Assembly (NCBI GenBank): GCA_963971285.1
Contig: OZ020254.1
Span: forward strand, 15,344,932-15,408,931
Direction of reading: 5' to 3'
Origin: Astropecten irregularis
Lineage: Eukaryota; Echinodermata; Asteroidea; Paxillosida; Astropectinidae
DNA length: 64,000 nucleotides
A program made the position numbers and the translations under genes. Positions 1 through 11,815 of this stretch are shown piece by piece. Each line of letters starts with the position of its first letter. The first letter of the stretch is position 1. Under the pieces are notes generated by a model, which saw only the letters and a list, made by a program, of their open reading frames with translations, searched no databases and was not told the origin of the DNA.

Positions 1-480
1 GTCTCTGGGTGGTGGCCATGGTGGCAAATTGTGGGAAGCCAGAACCCGGGGATGTCGACGCCGCTGTCATGGTGAGGATTTGTTTTGATGGAGACGGATA
101 TGGATAGCTTCTTTGACATGTCCGTTGTACCAATGCTTTTCACAGTAGATACATTTTGTACATTGCACATCATCCCAATTTGGATGGTGTCCGGTTTTCC
201 AGGCATGTTCAACTACCGCTGATCTGTCAACACGGTCTCATGTCACGTTTATGCTCTTTTATTCTTCTGCCAATGGGTCTGCCAGTTTCACCGATGTACA
301 CCTGGTCTCACTCATTGCAAGGGATTTCATACACCACTTCTCCACGTCTTCCAGGGAAGACCGGATCCTTTGTAATTGGGTGGATGAGCTGGTTCCTCAA
401 AGTGGTTGAAGATCTGAACACGGTACAGATATGGTGACCCTCAGATTCTCTTCAGCTGTATGGAGATGCTGTCCATGTTG
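1..480 (-). mobile_element. Penelope-like element fragment, GIY-YIG endonuclease part
   Basis: Read on the minus strand, about 345-230 encodes the GIY-YIG core (VVYEIPCNE, then QVYIGETGRPIGRRIKEH), and about 225-130 encodes a typical Penelope C-terminal stretch (SAVVEHAWKTGHHPNWDDVQ). A TGA interrupts the Cys-rich GIY block and a frameshift separates the two parts, so it is dead. In Penelope-like elements this domain nicks target DNA for reverse transcription. The same arrangement recurs at 59090-60290 and partly at 11816-12240. The copy runs off the left edge of the window. Confidence 0.75.
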
Positions 481-1039
481 AACTTTCAGATGTTGAACTT
501 TCTATGTACTTAATTCAAATATTGCCTTTCAATTGGTTCGGCGCGACGCTGGCACACCTGTCTGAAATGGGGGTAAGACACAGGATATAAATACATACCA
601 AGATGTTCAATGCATACCGGTATTCCACCGTGCTGCTGTAATACATGTTAATTTTTTCCTTGAATGTTACCTAATTTTGGGTAACGCTCTGCCTCTTAAA
701 TCCGAGGCCGCCTTACCCCGGGTTAAAAGAAACTCAGGGTTAGTGACATAGCTCTATGGTGACACAGATGGGAAAAGAACGCAGGATTAATGAACCCCGG
801 AATAATAGGAAAATTTTAATCTGGGGCAGCAAATCTCCAGATAAAAGAAGTTTGAAGTGGGTTAGGGGTATAAGATTGAAGAGTCAGGCTCTCCTAACCC
901 CAAGCAAAAACTCCACTTGATAGTAGTTAATCTTGTAGTTTTTATTAAAATAAATCTAATACCCTGGCATGTCATGCAGATATGTTTAGCCTGTATTTAT
1001 CATTTTGACATTATCTGGTTTGATCTTTATTTTCTTCAG
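481..1039. other. Intron, no recognisable element
   Basis: Intronic sequence upstream of the first visible kleisin exon. It ends in a good 3' splice site (pyrimidine-rich run, TTCTTCAG, at 1030-1039). I see no coding exon or clear repeat boundary here. Confidence 0.4.
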
Positions 1040-1222
1040 ATTCCTGTTCTGCGATTGTCACCTTTACTTTCACCAGCTGAACCTGAACCACCTGCTAGAC
1101 AGCATGGACGTAGACGTCAGCTTGTATTTGCAGATGTTATAGATGACTGTACCAAACTGTCTAAAGAATATATCAGGAATAATATGGCTACATCCAATGA
1201 TTTGTGCTACACTGCTGATGAG
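1040..1222 (+). CDS. REC8: REC8-like cohesin kleisin, internal exon (first exon visible)
   Basis: Phase-0 exon of 61 codons between a CAG acceptor and a GTAAAC donor. It carries HGRRRQLVFADVIDDCTKLS, which matches the basic-then-hydrophobic block that in REC8/RAD21/RAD21L starts the central region (the R/K-run followed by L-(I/L)-x-D). Kleisins close the SMC1-SMC3 cohesin ring; REC8 is the meiotic form. The N-terminal SMC3-binding domain is not in the window and must lie upstream. All eight exons listed join in consistent phase and give about 339 residues to the stop. Family call is firm; REC8 rather than RAD21L is an inference from the C-terminal exon. Confidence 0.75.
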
Positions 1223-2149
1223 GTAAACAATTCTCATTAAGTCAAAGAAAAATCCTCCTAAAGCACATCCCAACTTGTATGGCAAGAGGGAAGAGTCACG
1301 GCTGCGTTGAGAGTTTGGAGTTTGACATATTTCATCTGACATGAATGCAAGTTCTATATGAATCTAGAGCATCTAAAAACTATTATTACCTGAATGAGGC
1401 ATTTTGGAGATAAGATATAAACGCATATTTTGTCTGTCTAATTGAGACACTTTATGCGTTATAAGCTACACGTTCATATTCTTATGCACCAGAAAGAGTT
1501 GAACAGGTAATAATAATGATATTGACTGGCGTTACTTTCGGGAGATGCCCTTAAGGCCAGTCAATATATAAATATTATAGCAGTGTCATAGCGTACTGTG
1601 GAATAGAAGGGTAAGCCTGGTTTAATAGATCTATGAATTGCCCCAGCCAGTTGTGACAAATTTTCAGTGTTGGACCTTTTTACCTGTTTATAGGTGTATT
1701 TGGTTCTATCCAATTGACTATGGAAGCTTGGGCAACAGTAGAATACTGAGTTTGATCATTGGCTGACACATGCAAAGCATGCCTCAATCTAACTGACAAA
1801 TTAAAAATGTACATTTTTGAGTTTCAGACCCGCCGATGTTGCTGCACAATTAACTCAAAATTGGTCAACCAATCCTCCAGTGTAACAGACTGTTCTGTAC
1901 TACTACGGTGGGTCCGGTGTACATTTGATTGATGTTAGGTGTAAATGTACAAACTAGGATGGAGTTGGTATTTCTACTGCTATCTGTAACAGACTTTTGA
2001 CTAGCTTGATCATTAAAGGTTACTCTTTTGCTATGACAGTAGGCCACTTTACCCTATAGGAACTAGGTTGGTCTGCTCCCAGACAATGTTCTAATGGTAA
2101 GCTAGGCCTACTACATGTACTATATAATTTTGACTCCATGTTGGCGGAG

Positions 2150-2340
2150 TCATCCTGGAGTCATGTGGAGGGCGAACATTGAAAGTGGGAAAGTACCAGT
2201 AGCTTATTTTCAACCTTGCGTCGCCCCGCGGCCACCTTCAAGACTCGGTCAAGTGGGAAAAGGCCTTTAGGTGTTCACTGACCCAAACCCCAGGGCTGAC
2301 TCAACTAGAACGTTCCAAGTGCATTGGTTTTAATAACCAG
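2150..2340. other. Repeat-like intronic stretch before a poly-C tract
   Basis: Contains a GGGAAAAGGCCTTTA block that recurs near 11777, within unclassified sequence, and ends in a run of C residues at 2341-2354. The preceding 1223-2150 is AT-rich intron with a small palindrome around 1519-1568 (ATTGACTGGC and its complement) and no gene signal. Confidence 0.35.
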
Positions 2341-2376
2341 CCCCCCCCCCCCCCACTCCAGAGCCCTAGGCTCCAA

Positions 2377-2560
2377 CAACTCGCTCAGGCTGCTCGTGGT
2401 GTGCACTGAGACGGACCGATGTGTGTTCCAGTCAACTCGCTCAGGCTGCTCGTGGTGTGCACTGAGATGGACCGATGTGTGTTCCAGTCAACTTGCTCAG
2501 GCTGCTCATAGTGTGCACTGAGATGGACCGATGTGTGTTCCAGTCAACTCACTGGATTCT
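2377..2560. repeat. Minisatellite, 56-bp unit, about 3.3 copies
   Basis: Units begin at 2377, 2433, 2489 and 2545 with CAACTCGCTCAGGCTGCTCG or close variants; the last copy diverges after about 15 bases. Exact 56-bp spacing is seen directly. It lies in a kleisin intron next to a poly-C run. Confidence 0.9.
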
Positions 2561-3244
2561 AGCTGCTCTGTGGTGCGATCTGAGGCAATCTCTTACCACT
2601 ACCACATGAATTTGGGAAACTCTTTTGCAACATTTTTATGTCCTTCCTTTTTGATAATTTTGCACAGAAATCAATGTTTCTTGAGTAAGTTTGGAAGCGC
2701 CATTATTCAATATTCATATTCATTTAGCAAATAAATTTGGTGTCAAACAAAACAATAATAGAAACTCACCAATTATGTTGTGTGCAATGCACTTAGCACT
2801 CGATCATGAAGCTATTGATTTGATCACAGAGCAAGAAATACAGTATTTGGCTATTATATGGGTGTACAGTCTTCAGCACATGCATGGAACAGGTCTGTAG
2901 TTTATATTTTAAAGCAGTAGCAACCAGTCTGGAAATGACTGTATCTTCCAGGATCTATAGTTATTTCAGTGCTTTGGCCTGTGGTGTATCAGGACTGATC
3001 ATGATTAGTTAACACAACCCACTGCATTTAATAGCAATTGCCAATGGACCAGTGGTCAAGGGATAAACAATGCATCCACTCATGGAGCTATTAGCTACCT
3101 CCATGACAAACTGAAGGGGGACTTGGAAAAACAAACAACAGGCCACCAATTGATGACAAACCACAGCTACATTTTTTATATGGCCTTTAGAAAAAAGTGG
3201 GGGGGGGGGGACATGTCCCCCCTGTCCCCCACCGATTGAGGCCC

Positions 3245-4309
3245 ATGCCAGAATCCAACATTCGTTGCTGGAGAGCCGAGAAGACCAAGCTGGCCAAGAT
3301 ACCCAAGACCAAGAAAGCTCTACAGGCAAAGACAGCCAAGTGGCCGGAGCTGGAGGAAGACCTCATCGCCTGGGTGAAAGACAAGCGCCGGGTAGGCCAC
3401 GCCATCTCCACCGTAGCTCTCCGGCTGAAGGCGAAGGCTGTTGCAGTTGGACTGGACATCGTCGACTTCAAGGCCAGTAGTACATCATGGGTGCGCAAGT
3501 TCATGGGCCGCCATGGGCTCTCTGCCCGGCGTCGCAATCACATCGCCCAGCGGCTGCCTGAAGACCTGGAGGACAAGACTTATCTCTTTCAAACGGTAGG
3601 TCATGAGACTGCGACGTGAGCATGGCTACCCTTTCCTGCATTGGCAATGCGGACCAGACGCCGCTAACGTTCGACATCCCGTACAGTGCTAATATTGCAC
3701 AGCGTGGTGTTAAGAGTGTTAACGTGACGACAAAGGGGCCAAGAAGGATCGGTTCACCGTCATGTTGGCCTGCACCACCGATGGAGGGAAGTTGCCACCC
3801 TTTGTGGTTTTCAAGCGGAAGACCGTACCAAAGACGAAGTTTCCTGCTGGCGTCATTGTACGAGTGCATCCAAAGGGCTGGATGGATGATGCACTAGTGG
3901 AGGACGGGCTGGGGTGTGTCTGGGTGTGTCACTCCTCCAGCCGTTGGATGTGGGTGTGAACAAACCGTTCAAGGATCACCTCCGGCAACGATGGGCAGAG
4001 TGGATGATGGAGGGCGAGAAAACGTACACAAAGATGGGCCGGATGAGGAAGGTGGACTTGCCAACCATCTGCTCCTGGATAGTTGACGTCTGGGAGCAGC
4101 TGCAGAGTGAGATCATCAGGCGAGCCTTCCTGAAGTGTTGTATTTCCAACAGCTTGGACAGGTCCGAGGATGACGTGCTGTGGGAGGATGGCGCCGAGGA
4201 CGACAGCGGGGATGAGAGTGACAGCGACGCTGACCTGATGTACCCCGACGATGAGCTGCGAGCACTGTACGAAGAAGACAGCGATGAGGAAGAATTTCTC
4301 GGGTTCTAA
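3245..4309 (+). pseudogene. pogo/Tigger-like transposase, internally deleted and frameshifted
   Basis: A CENP-B/pogo-type helix-turn-helix region is encoded at about 3245-3590 (MPESNIRCWRAEKTKLAKIP onwards, with the KWPELEEDL block). A DDE catalytic region follows in shifted frames: NADQTPLTFDIPYSA (3649-3693, carrying the first catalytic Asp), KLPPFVVFKRK (about 3790-3823), then LQPLDVGVNKPF (about 3935-3970, carrying the third Asp). The segment with the second Asp is missing between about 3912 and 3930, and the region between the HTH and NADQT is shortened. The C-terminus is the acidic tail common in this family (DEEEFLGF, stop at 4307-4309). It sits in a kleisin intron on the same strand. 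Its 3' UTR carries a histone-type stem-loop. Confidence 0.85.
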
Positions 4310-4346
4310 CTCATCTGCAGTCCTTTCCACTACTACCAAACCAAAT

Positions 4347-4385
4347 GGCTCTTTTGAGAGCCACCACAGAATCACAAAAGAGATT
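4347..4385 (+). promoter_or_regulatory. Histone-type 3' stem-loop plus purine-rich downstream element
   Basis: GGCTCTTTTGAGAGCC (4347-4362) folds into a 6-bp stem with a 4-nt loop, identical in stem to the replication-dependent histone mRNA 3' signal and differing in one loop base from the common TTTC. It is followed by ACCACA, the usual flank, and after about 13 nt by AAAAGAGA (4376-4383), the form and spacing of a histone downstream element that pairs with U7 snRNA. It lies 38 nt after the transposase stop. No histone coding sequence is nearby. Confidence 0.7.
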
Positions 4386-4532
4386 ACAAATTTTGTCTGA
4401 ATAAATAAAAAATAATACTTCCACCTTGTCTCGTTCTTCATGGTGGCCTATCCGGCTCAGAGTCTGAAAAGAAAAAGATATGCAAAATGATTAGTAAAAT
4501 CATCACAATATCATAATTACGAAGTGGGGGAG

Positions 4533-5190
4533 AGTGTTGTGATTTTACATGATTGCATAGTTGTATTAATGAATGATTACTGATCCTACCTGTTAGCACG
4601 CATCGCGAAAGCCCGCCAAGCGTTCATGCCGCCGCTAGCTGCACGCAAGCTACACTTGACCATGATTGTATATTGCCGCTGCGGCAAATTAATTTGTGGT
4701 GAATTCGGCCGTCGGGAGGAGGCAATTAAGGAATGAAAACTGACACGATATTTTGCATCAACAACAGTAATCACTTATTTATTTGGCAGACCAAAATTAC
4801 CTGGCCGCAATCTTCAGCCAAACTGTCCAACTATCCAACTGTCAACATTCTAAATCATTACACATTTTTATATCAAGAACATCGAATAAAGAACAAAACA
4901 TTATCACAACAAATATAAAGGAGGAAACATAAGACATGAGCAGCGCAGCGCGCGTGTGGCGCGGCAAAACATTTACACGCGCGGCATCGCAAGAGGGCGC
5001 TAGCGCAGCTCGCACAGCAAACGCTTCTCTGCACGCAGCAGCAATATACAATCATGGTCAAGTGTAGCTTGCGTGCAGCTAGCGGCGGCATGAACGCTCG
5101 GCGAGCTTTTGCAATGCGCGCTAACAGGTAGGATCAGTAATAATTCATTAATACAACTATGCAATCATGTAAAATCACAACAATATTATA
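4533..5190. mobile_element. Foldback/MITE-like element with about 155-bp inverted arms
   Basis: 4533-4690 and 5030-5190 are inverted copies (for example TGATTTTACATGATTGCATA and its complement at the outer ends, GCTAGCTGCACGCAAGCTAC inward). The spacer (4690-5030) includes a CpG-rich stretch at 4935-5030. No transposase is encoded. The block AGAGTCTGAAAAGAAAAAGA occurs on both sides (4459 and 5283) in direct orientation, which suggests a larger host repeat or a flanking duplication. Confidence 0.75.
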
Positions 5191-5374
5191 ATTATTACAT
5201 TCAACCCACCCCCAAAAGTAATCAGATTGATTATTAACAGTTATACAAACGGGGAAATAGATCTTGACGACACATCCATCTCAGAGTCTGAAAAGAAAAA
5301 GAAAACCACAATGATTTAATACCAAAACCATCACGGCATATAATATTTCAAGAGCCCATAACAAGCTTGATCCC

Positions 5375-5515
5375 AAGTCACTGTTTTTTGTGACTCAAGT
5401 CGAGTCAAGTCATTTTAAAGAAGTGTCTCAAGTCGAGTCCAGTCATTAGGTAAAGAATATAGAGTCTAGTCAAGTCAATTATTTAGCTTGAGTCAATTCA
5501 AGTCACAAAATAAGA
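5375..5515. repeat. Degenerate GAGTC/CAAGTC simple repeat
   Basis: Irregular runs of CAAGTCGAGTC and related 5-mers. The same motif reappears at 9225-9355, so both may belong to one dispersed repeat family. Nothing coding. Confidence 0.7.
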
Positions 5516-6038
5516 ATTTTTGAAGGGTTCCTGCAGTGCTTTTTTCAGTCAGGTTATTTTATTGCTTTTATACAGAGAATATACTGACAGATAATGAATT
5601 GCAAGTCTTATTTTGGTTTCAAACTAGCATTTGGTTTTCCTTTGAATGGCTTTGCAAAATGGGGAATTTTCGTGCATGCTCATGTGGGGAACCAACAGCA
5701 AAAGTATAATGAGAAAACTTTAAAAAATGAAGAGGCAAACTTGACCCACAGAAATGGTCTGGCCAAAAATTACACCACCAGTTGAGTGAAAGGAACATAT
5801 TCGGCACAATAAAACCCATTGAGGAGGAAAAGGTCTTACAATAAACCTAGAAAACAACACAAACTTTTTGTGCACAAATCAATTGGGTTACTGCTCTCAG
5901 TTACCCAGATGACATCATGGTTTTGCTCATGAATATGGAAATTCTAATTAGCATACAAACAAAAAACTTAACCCTGAAACAAAGTGAGGAAGTGGTTAAA
6001 ATCACAGGCCCAATAAAACAGTTGCTTTTTGGCACATA

Positions 6039-6482
6039 TGTGACATGATCAAGGGGAATGAGTCACATGTCGGGGAATCCCGAATGGAGATAACGGTTAT
6101 TTTAGTATGAGGGGTGGTTTTTTCAAGTTTTGGGATTACTGAATAATTTGGTTATTTAAATCCTTATTTATCACATGTGTTAACTTAATTTTACAGAACT
6201 GCATCAAAAGTTGCTTAAAATGTGATTTTCTGAAGCCTTGCATATCTTGGAATCATTAAAAAGCGTTTTTCCCCCAAAATAAACCAAAACTTTAAAGGCG
6301 TTTTTCTCAGAACTGTAGTTTTTGTCGTCATTTGCATAATTTTACGTAACTTCGGAACAAAAAGTCATATCAACATGTGGTTTTCAGTTTATGAAAGCTC
6401 TAATTGCCCTCTTTAACACTGTATATAAAACTAAAATTTGACTAGGGTCGACATGTGACTCATTCCCCTTGATCATGTCACA
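6039..6482. mobile_element. MITE, about 35-bp terminal inverted repeats, TA target duplication
   Basis: Ends TGTGACATGATCAAGGGGAA (6039-) and its complement ending at 6482 are inverted over about 35 bp (through GAGTCACATGTCG). TA flanks both ends (6037-6038, 6483-6484), which suits the Tc1/mariner superfamily. The 444-bp body has no ORF of note. It lies in a kleisin intron. Confidence 0.8.
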
Positions 6483-6824
6483 TATGTTCAAATCATAATA
6501 CATGTATTCCTATTGCAGAGACCCTTTAAGTCACACAGTATTCTATATCACAATGTATGCTGTGTTAGTGTCCCTCAGTGCGGGCCCCACAGTGTATGTA
6601 AAAGGTTTACCAGTAATTAATGAAAACAGCTGTCAGATGATCACCATCCAACTATACCTGTAATGGATACACTATTCAAACAATGTATTGTTGCGAACCT
6701 TGCCTCAACTGATTTCTAAATACCGAAGCACAAGCGCCCTCTAGAATTGTGTCCTTGCTGTACATTTGCTCATTTTCCATTGATTATCTGTTATATGCTA
6801 TTGACCACGTATTGACCAAGAACT

Positions 6825-7377
6825 GGGGTGGATTACAATAGAAGTGGTCTTAAAGCTGTCTATATGCTTTAGCCCGTCTTAAAGCTAGGGCTTGGACCTA
6901 GTTGGTCTATAAGTTAGACCATTGCATTTGAAGCAGTCTTACTGCCTAGTCGGTCGTTAAAGAGTTAGCCTGCTTGGAGCAGGCTTAAAACTGTCTTTGT
7001 TTGGAATTATCCTTTGCTTGATTGCATGTTGTAATAATTTTTGTAGCCAAAATGGCATTGAAAATTTTTACTTATTACGAGGGTTCGATATAAAGTTTTT
7101 CCATTTTTATTTTCCATTGCAATTCAAGCCATCTTGCAACATATATGACATTATGAGCACACGTTGTTCATACATGCTACTTTACATCAACACACAGATT
7201 TTTTTCTAGGAACCATTGGTGAATCATTTACCGTACTCCACAAGGGGCTAAACAAAGACTTGCATATTGCAATGGGCTAACTTCATGATCTTACCCAAGA
7301 CCGGCTAAGAGAGAAAGTCAGCTTTAGTCTACATCCTTAAGCCCAACATTTAAGACCATTTTATTGCAACCCACCCC
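6825..7377. mobile_element. MITE-like element with GGGGTGG terminal inverted repeats
   Basis: GGGGTGGATTACAATAGAAG (6825-) matches the complement of the right end (7377 backward, GGGGTGGGTTGCAATAAAAT) over about 29 bp with a few differences. The interior contains further imperfect palindromes built on (C)TTAAG/AAGAC blocks. No coding capacity. Confidence 0.65.
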
Positions 7378-7619
7378 TGATCAGTGTAATTGCAAGGCTA
7401 AGCTATTTCCGGCCTTCAAGACCCTTGCAATGCGACGTGACACGATCGTCCGAGATAACGCCATAGTCTTGCATATGCAATATGCCCCAGAAGCTGATGC
7501 TGAATCATGCATAATTCAGAGCCACAGCGAGCAATCATGCAGAAGCCCCTCCCCCTAGCTCCAGGGCGAAAGTGCACATGCTCTCTGGGACTTGGACTAT
7601 TTTGCTCACATTTCTCTCT

Positions 7620-8255
7620 GAGTTCACCACTTTGCTCCCGAAGTGGTAGGCCGTGTAGGCTCTGATAGGCGACCGCCTACAGTCACCGTGACTGACCCAC
7701 TAAGTTCCCCAGTGCACTCTTGTTGACCACCCTTGATGATGCATGCGTGCATGCAAACCCCTCCAATAGCTTTGTAGACAGAGCCCGATTTTGTTTTAAA
7801 ATGTCTTGCTTTAACTTTAAGTGTTATTGTTGACATTTTTTGTAGACTTTGTTTTATTATGACGATCGATATGTTTGTTCTATGGTTTGTTTTAAGTGTT
7901 GTTGTTCACTTGTTTTTTTGTTTTTAGGTTGCGTTTTTGAAGTTTTGAAATTTTTGGTTCTGCGAAGGAAATATTAAATTGCTTGAACTGCAATCGAACC
8001 ATGCAGGAGTTTGTGTGTGGACTTTGTGCATTTGTCGTTCTTAATCATAAAATGTTTGACATAAACACATAGTAGGCCCTACAAAAGGGTCAGAAGCATT
8101 TGGTTATTAATTATGATGCCTAATTATCTTCACATTTGGCATCTCATTTCTGAATAAATTAGGGGGCAAGTTGGCCAGGGGGCAAGTCGGGGCGAGTTGG
8201 TAAGGGGCGAGTCGGTAAGGGGCGAGTCGGCTAGGGGGCGAGTTGACTTGTAATC
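7620..8255. repeat. Dispersed repeat with GGGGCGAGTTGG minisatellite tail
   Basis: 7790-8160 is a diverged copy of 61617-61990 in the same orientation (shared blocks such as GTGTTATTGTTGACATTTTT and TAGTAGGCCCTACAAAAG). Both copies run into a short G-rich tandem array of about 17-bp units (GGGGCGAGTCGGTAAGG type) at 8161-8255 here. Confidence 0.8.
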
Positions 8256-8480
8256 CCCTGTACCACGTACCATGTGTACCCCAATGGTGTATGTACGGCT
8301 ATCGTGAGATGCGTTACGTTGGGTTTGCTACGCTGAGATACTACCGGCTCTACAGTGTTAACTAATGCAGCTTCCCACTGTATACAATCCCGTATACTGT
8401 GTCCATATATGCTTTGACTATAGAGCCACATGTATAAGTCATGTACTGTGCTAAGAGATACTGAGTGTGTAATAAACATA

Positions 8481-8922
8481 GAGCTATATTAAAATTACTA
8501 GAGCGCTAGCTCCGCATTCTCCGTGCGTAGACGCTTTGAAGCTGTCCTGGGTGCAGTCATTTTGAATTTGATTGCGTGTCTGTGGAACAAGAACACTTTA
8601 ACTGGAATGCCTTTCGAAGAGTGTACTCTATATGCAACGCGCAAGTATGCGAGAACGGTACCGGTAGCGCGTCTTGATGACACATGCAATCATTGCGTGA
8701 CTGAAGTGCAGAGCGTGTAAATGAAACGCGCATTTGCCGGAGGTGTGTCGGATTTTGGGCGTATTAACGCACCTGTATAGAACATCACGCAGATATGCAA
8801 ATGAATGTACAAAAAACGTACACAATTTTGTGTTTTCCATAGGTTTGTGCACAAACATGGATGCGCCCAGCAGGCATCACTTTGTACACAGAGCTAGCGC
8901 TATAGTAATTTTAATATAGCTC
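8481..8922. mobile_element. MITE-like element with 32-bp terminal inverted repeats
   Basis: GAGCTATATTAAAATTACTA... (8481-8512) and its complement (8891-8922) match at 31 of 32 positions. No target duplication could be fixed with confidence. Interior of about 380 bp is without a gene; its short ORFs overlap on both strands and look fortuitous. Confidence 0.8.
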
Positions 8923-9224
8923 TTATGGTAATAAACCAACTCCAGTCATTGTCCGCACAAAGTTACTGTCTCCTGTTTATATATTTAATTGTTTGCGTGC
9001 CTGTAGTTGGGTACAACTCTTAATAGTTAGGTACTCAACAGTATGTACAGTATGTACATTAACCTCTCTAAGAGTAAGAGGTGGTGGGAGGGTGTTCGTA
9101 CTGTGACATGGTGTATGTTAGTTGCATGAATCATGCATGAAAGCAACTGCCATCTGCAAATCACATACATGTATGTCTAAATATTTTTCACAACAGTTTT
9201 TATCCTTTTTTGGGGGGAGGGGGA

Positions 9225-9355
9225 GGACTCGAGTCTTACTAGCCTTACTAGAGTCGAGTTGAGTCATTCTGATGAGAGACTCGAGTCGAGTCAAGTCATT
9301 TGCTGGCAATGACTCGAGGCGAGTCGCAAAAAAAATGTGACTCAAGTCATTACAA
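9225..9355. repeat. Degenerate GAGTC simple repeat
   Basis: Runs of ACTCGAGTC and CAAGTCATT, as at 5375-5515. Preceded by a short G-tract at 9211-9224. No gene signal between 8930 and 9733. Confidence 0.7.
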
Positions 9356-9733
9356 CTCTGGTTTTTCTTACATTAAATTCACTTTTCTGTAGTCATTTTA
9401 GATTCACATTATAGTTGCTTATTTGTTTATCCAACATTTTAGGCCACAATAATTTCATCTTTGCATCTTCAGACTTGTTCCAGTGAGAGTTACTTTTTGT
9501 TTCTTTTCTTTTCATTTTCATTGTTCCAGTAAACTTTATTTCTTATTTTTGCTAAAGCCTAATTATACTGAAGAAGGCATGCCTACCAACTCCAGATTGA
9601 CATTCAAGCTAAACTTCCAATTTCATATCCTTGTGTTTATTTGGCACATGATACAATACATCATGCAAATTTATCTCTGTCTGACAAAACATGACTGTTA
9701 CTTTTCTCTTTGATTATTATTGAAAATGTGCAG

Positions 9734-9794
9734 GTTCTTCCTTCAGTGCCAGCTCTGACTGCTAAAGAACTATTCCAGTTGCCTGGAAGGAGAA
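9734..9794 (+). CDS. REC8: REC8-like kleisin, internal exon
   Basis: A 61-bp exon between TGTGCAG and GTAAGT. It encodes VLPSVPALTAKELFQLPGRR, comparable to the (A)ELF-(S/R)-(L/T)-P segment of RAD21/REC8 that follows the R/K-run block. Starts in phase 0, leaves one base for the next exon. The intron upstream is about 8.5 kb and repeat-filled. Confidence 0.75.
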
Positions 9795-10344
9795 GTAAGT
9801 GTACTCTGATGCTAGAGGTCCACTTCATTTTGGTGATACATCAAAATACTCTTCAGTAATTGGGCAATTTCATCTACACAATTCCTGGCAATTTTGGCAA
9901 GACATTTATAGCAAAGTCAAACTCTGGGATGTATTTCCATATGGGTGACTTGGGCCACTATGGACCAGAAAAGATACAGATATTTATGCCTCTACTTTCT
10001 TCTACCCTTCAGACCACATTTAAAGTAAGGACTGACTGTTTATTTTGAATGAGTGTTTCTGTTTGGCTGAGGCGCATCAATTATTTTAAAAGCAGAACAA
10101 TTGCAACTCTCCATGTAAATGTGTTATAAATGCAAATACTGTGCAAATGCAGAAGCTAGCTTTCCATTCCATTTCATCATTGATTAAATTGTATACCTTG
10201 GACAGTCAGAAGAATGCTTTTTATCAGAGGCTCCTGCTTTTGCTTATGGTTTCAGCCATACCTTCCTTATTGATTTTATTTTTAATTTAAAATGACTTTG
10301 GTACGTGATTGTGCTTAATAGGACATTCTTGTTATCATTGTAAG

Positions 10345-10520
10345 GTATAACAAGAAGCAAGACACTGATGGATCTGTGGAAGAAACAAGCTGTTCCTTAC
10401 AAGGCACCTGAAAGTACTGTAGCTGAGGATATCCATACATGGAGTACAGATTATCTCAATGTCAGACAAGACAGACATGTCTCAAGTGATTCACTGACTA
10501 CACCACAAGTATCACCTCAT
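10345..10520 (+). CDS. REC8: REC8-like kleisin, internal exon
   Basis: A 176-bp exon with a GTAAGT donor and an AAG acceptor (TTGTAAG), less usual than CAG/TAG but the only one giving the right phase. Encodes SITRSKTLMDLWKKQAVPYK and an acidic, Ser/Thr-rich tail, suitable for the unstructured, phosphorylated linker of kleisins. Ends in phase 0. Confidence 0.65.
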
Positions 10521-11815
10521 GTAAGTACAAGACCCAGATTTGAAGTGAGAAAAATCACTAACTGAATTCATTAAATTCATGTCAAATGCAATTTATTTTT
10601 ACAAACAATTTTGAATTGGTATAAATTAAGGATTTAGTGACATTAACAAAATCTAATCTCAGCAAATTGAAGTTAGTGCTTTGATATAATATGTGTCTAC
10701 AAAATGACCACATGCATGTAAGTTCATTTAATAGAAGGTAATACATAGGATTTTTTATGGGTTTTTTTTGGGGGGGGGTATGGAAGAGAGAATTCCACTC
10801 GCTGCAAATTGTCGTTTTCAAAATGCATTCATGACAATAACTTGTGAAACTCTCATCACAATCATGTTTGTGTTTTGGAGAAAACAATTAATAACAGCAC
10901 TTACACTTAATAATTAAGCCCCGCCCCATGTGTTTCTGACCAATCACAGTTGTGGCTTATGCCCGACATGCATTCACCAAATGTACGCATGCATGACTGG
11001 ATCTTGCAGTGAAGCAAGGAACATATGTGTGCAGTGGGAGGAGCTTACTGCATCGGTCTATTAACTAATGGCACAACTTGCCATGTTGTTACTGTTGTTG
11101 AAAAGCTAGCTCCAGGGTGTTGGAGGACTTATTATTACATACATGTATAGATCTTGTATTGGGAGTACGTACATTCAATTTGCAGTCTGGAATATGAATA
11201 TGCTAGCAAACTATGGCAAAGTTTCCATGGTACTGTGATATGGCCAGGGATGCCATATTTGTTCAACGATTTAAAGATGGTGACTGGTCCTCCTCATGTA
11301 TCCAATTACACATTACTGTATGGTCTTGCTCTATGGGATAAGATGGTCGTTGACATGAAAACCAACCTTCTTGACATGGTTGACATGTTGGCAATTTATT
11401 GCACCAACCAACCTGCTCGCAGATTTGATAATTCGATTATATTTTGGAATTTATTCTGAAGATAACCCACTGAACCATGCCACACTACAAAATATTAAAA
11501 AAGACTGAAAAACTGCCAGATAAAACAAATATAAAATGTCATTATGAACATTAAATGATTTCATGCGCCTAAGAAAATACAAACGTTGGTTGCACTTAGC
11601 GTAGACTTCAATCTTATTGGAATAGTTTTTCTTGCATTTTTGTTTTTCTCACCCCCGAGCCACCCCCGAGATTGCCCTTTCTCCGGGGTGAGTTCAACCC
11701 TGCTTGGGACCAGGGTTTAAATGTTTCACCCTGGGGTGGCCCCGGGGTGAGTTCACCCCAGGGATGAGCGCTCTAATGGGAAAAGGCCTTTATTGAATCT
11801 TAGTGCTTCGTGAAA
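10521..11815. other. Intron, no recognised element
   Basis: AT-rich intronic sequence with a short poly-T/poly-G tract (10760-10780) and a patch of CCCCGGGG/CACCCC palindromes at 11645-11770. An open frame at 11154-11459 (101 codons) has no recognisable domain and I do not regard it as a gene. Confidence 0.4.

Noticed and set aside
4842..5091. Cys/Ala-rich minus-strand open frames
   Set aside because: They arise from a CpG-rich palindromic spacer of a foldback element.
11154..11459. 101-codon open frame in a kleisin intron
   Set aside because: No recognisable motif, no splice-site support, and no sign of conservation that can be judged here.
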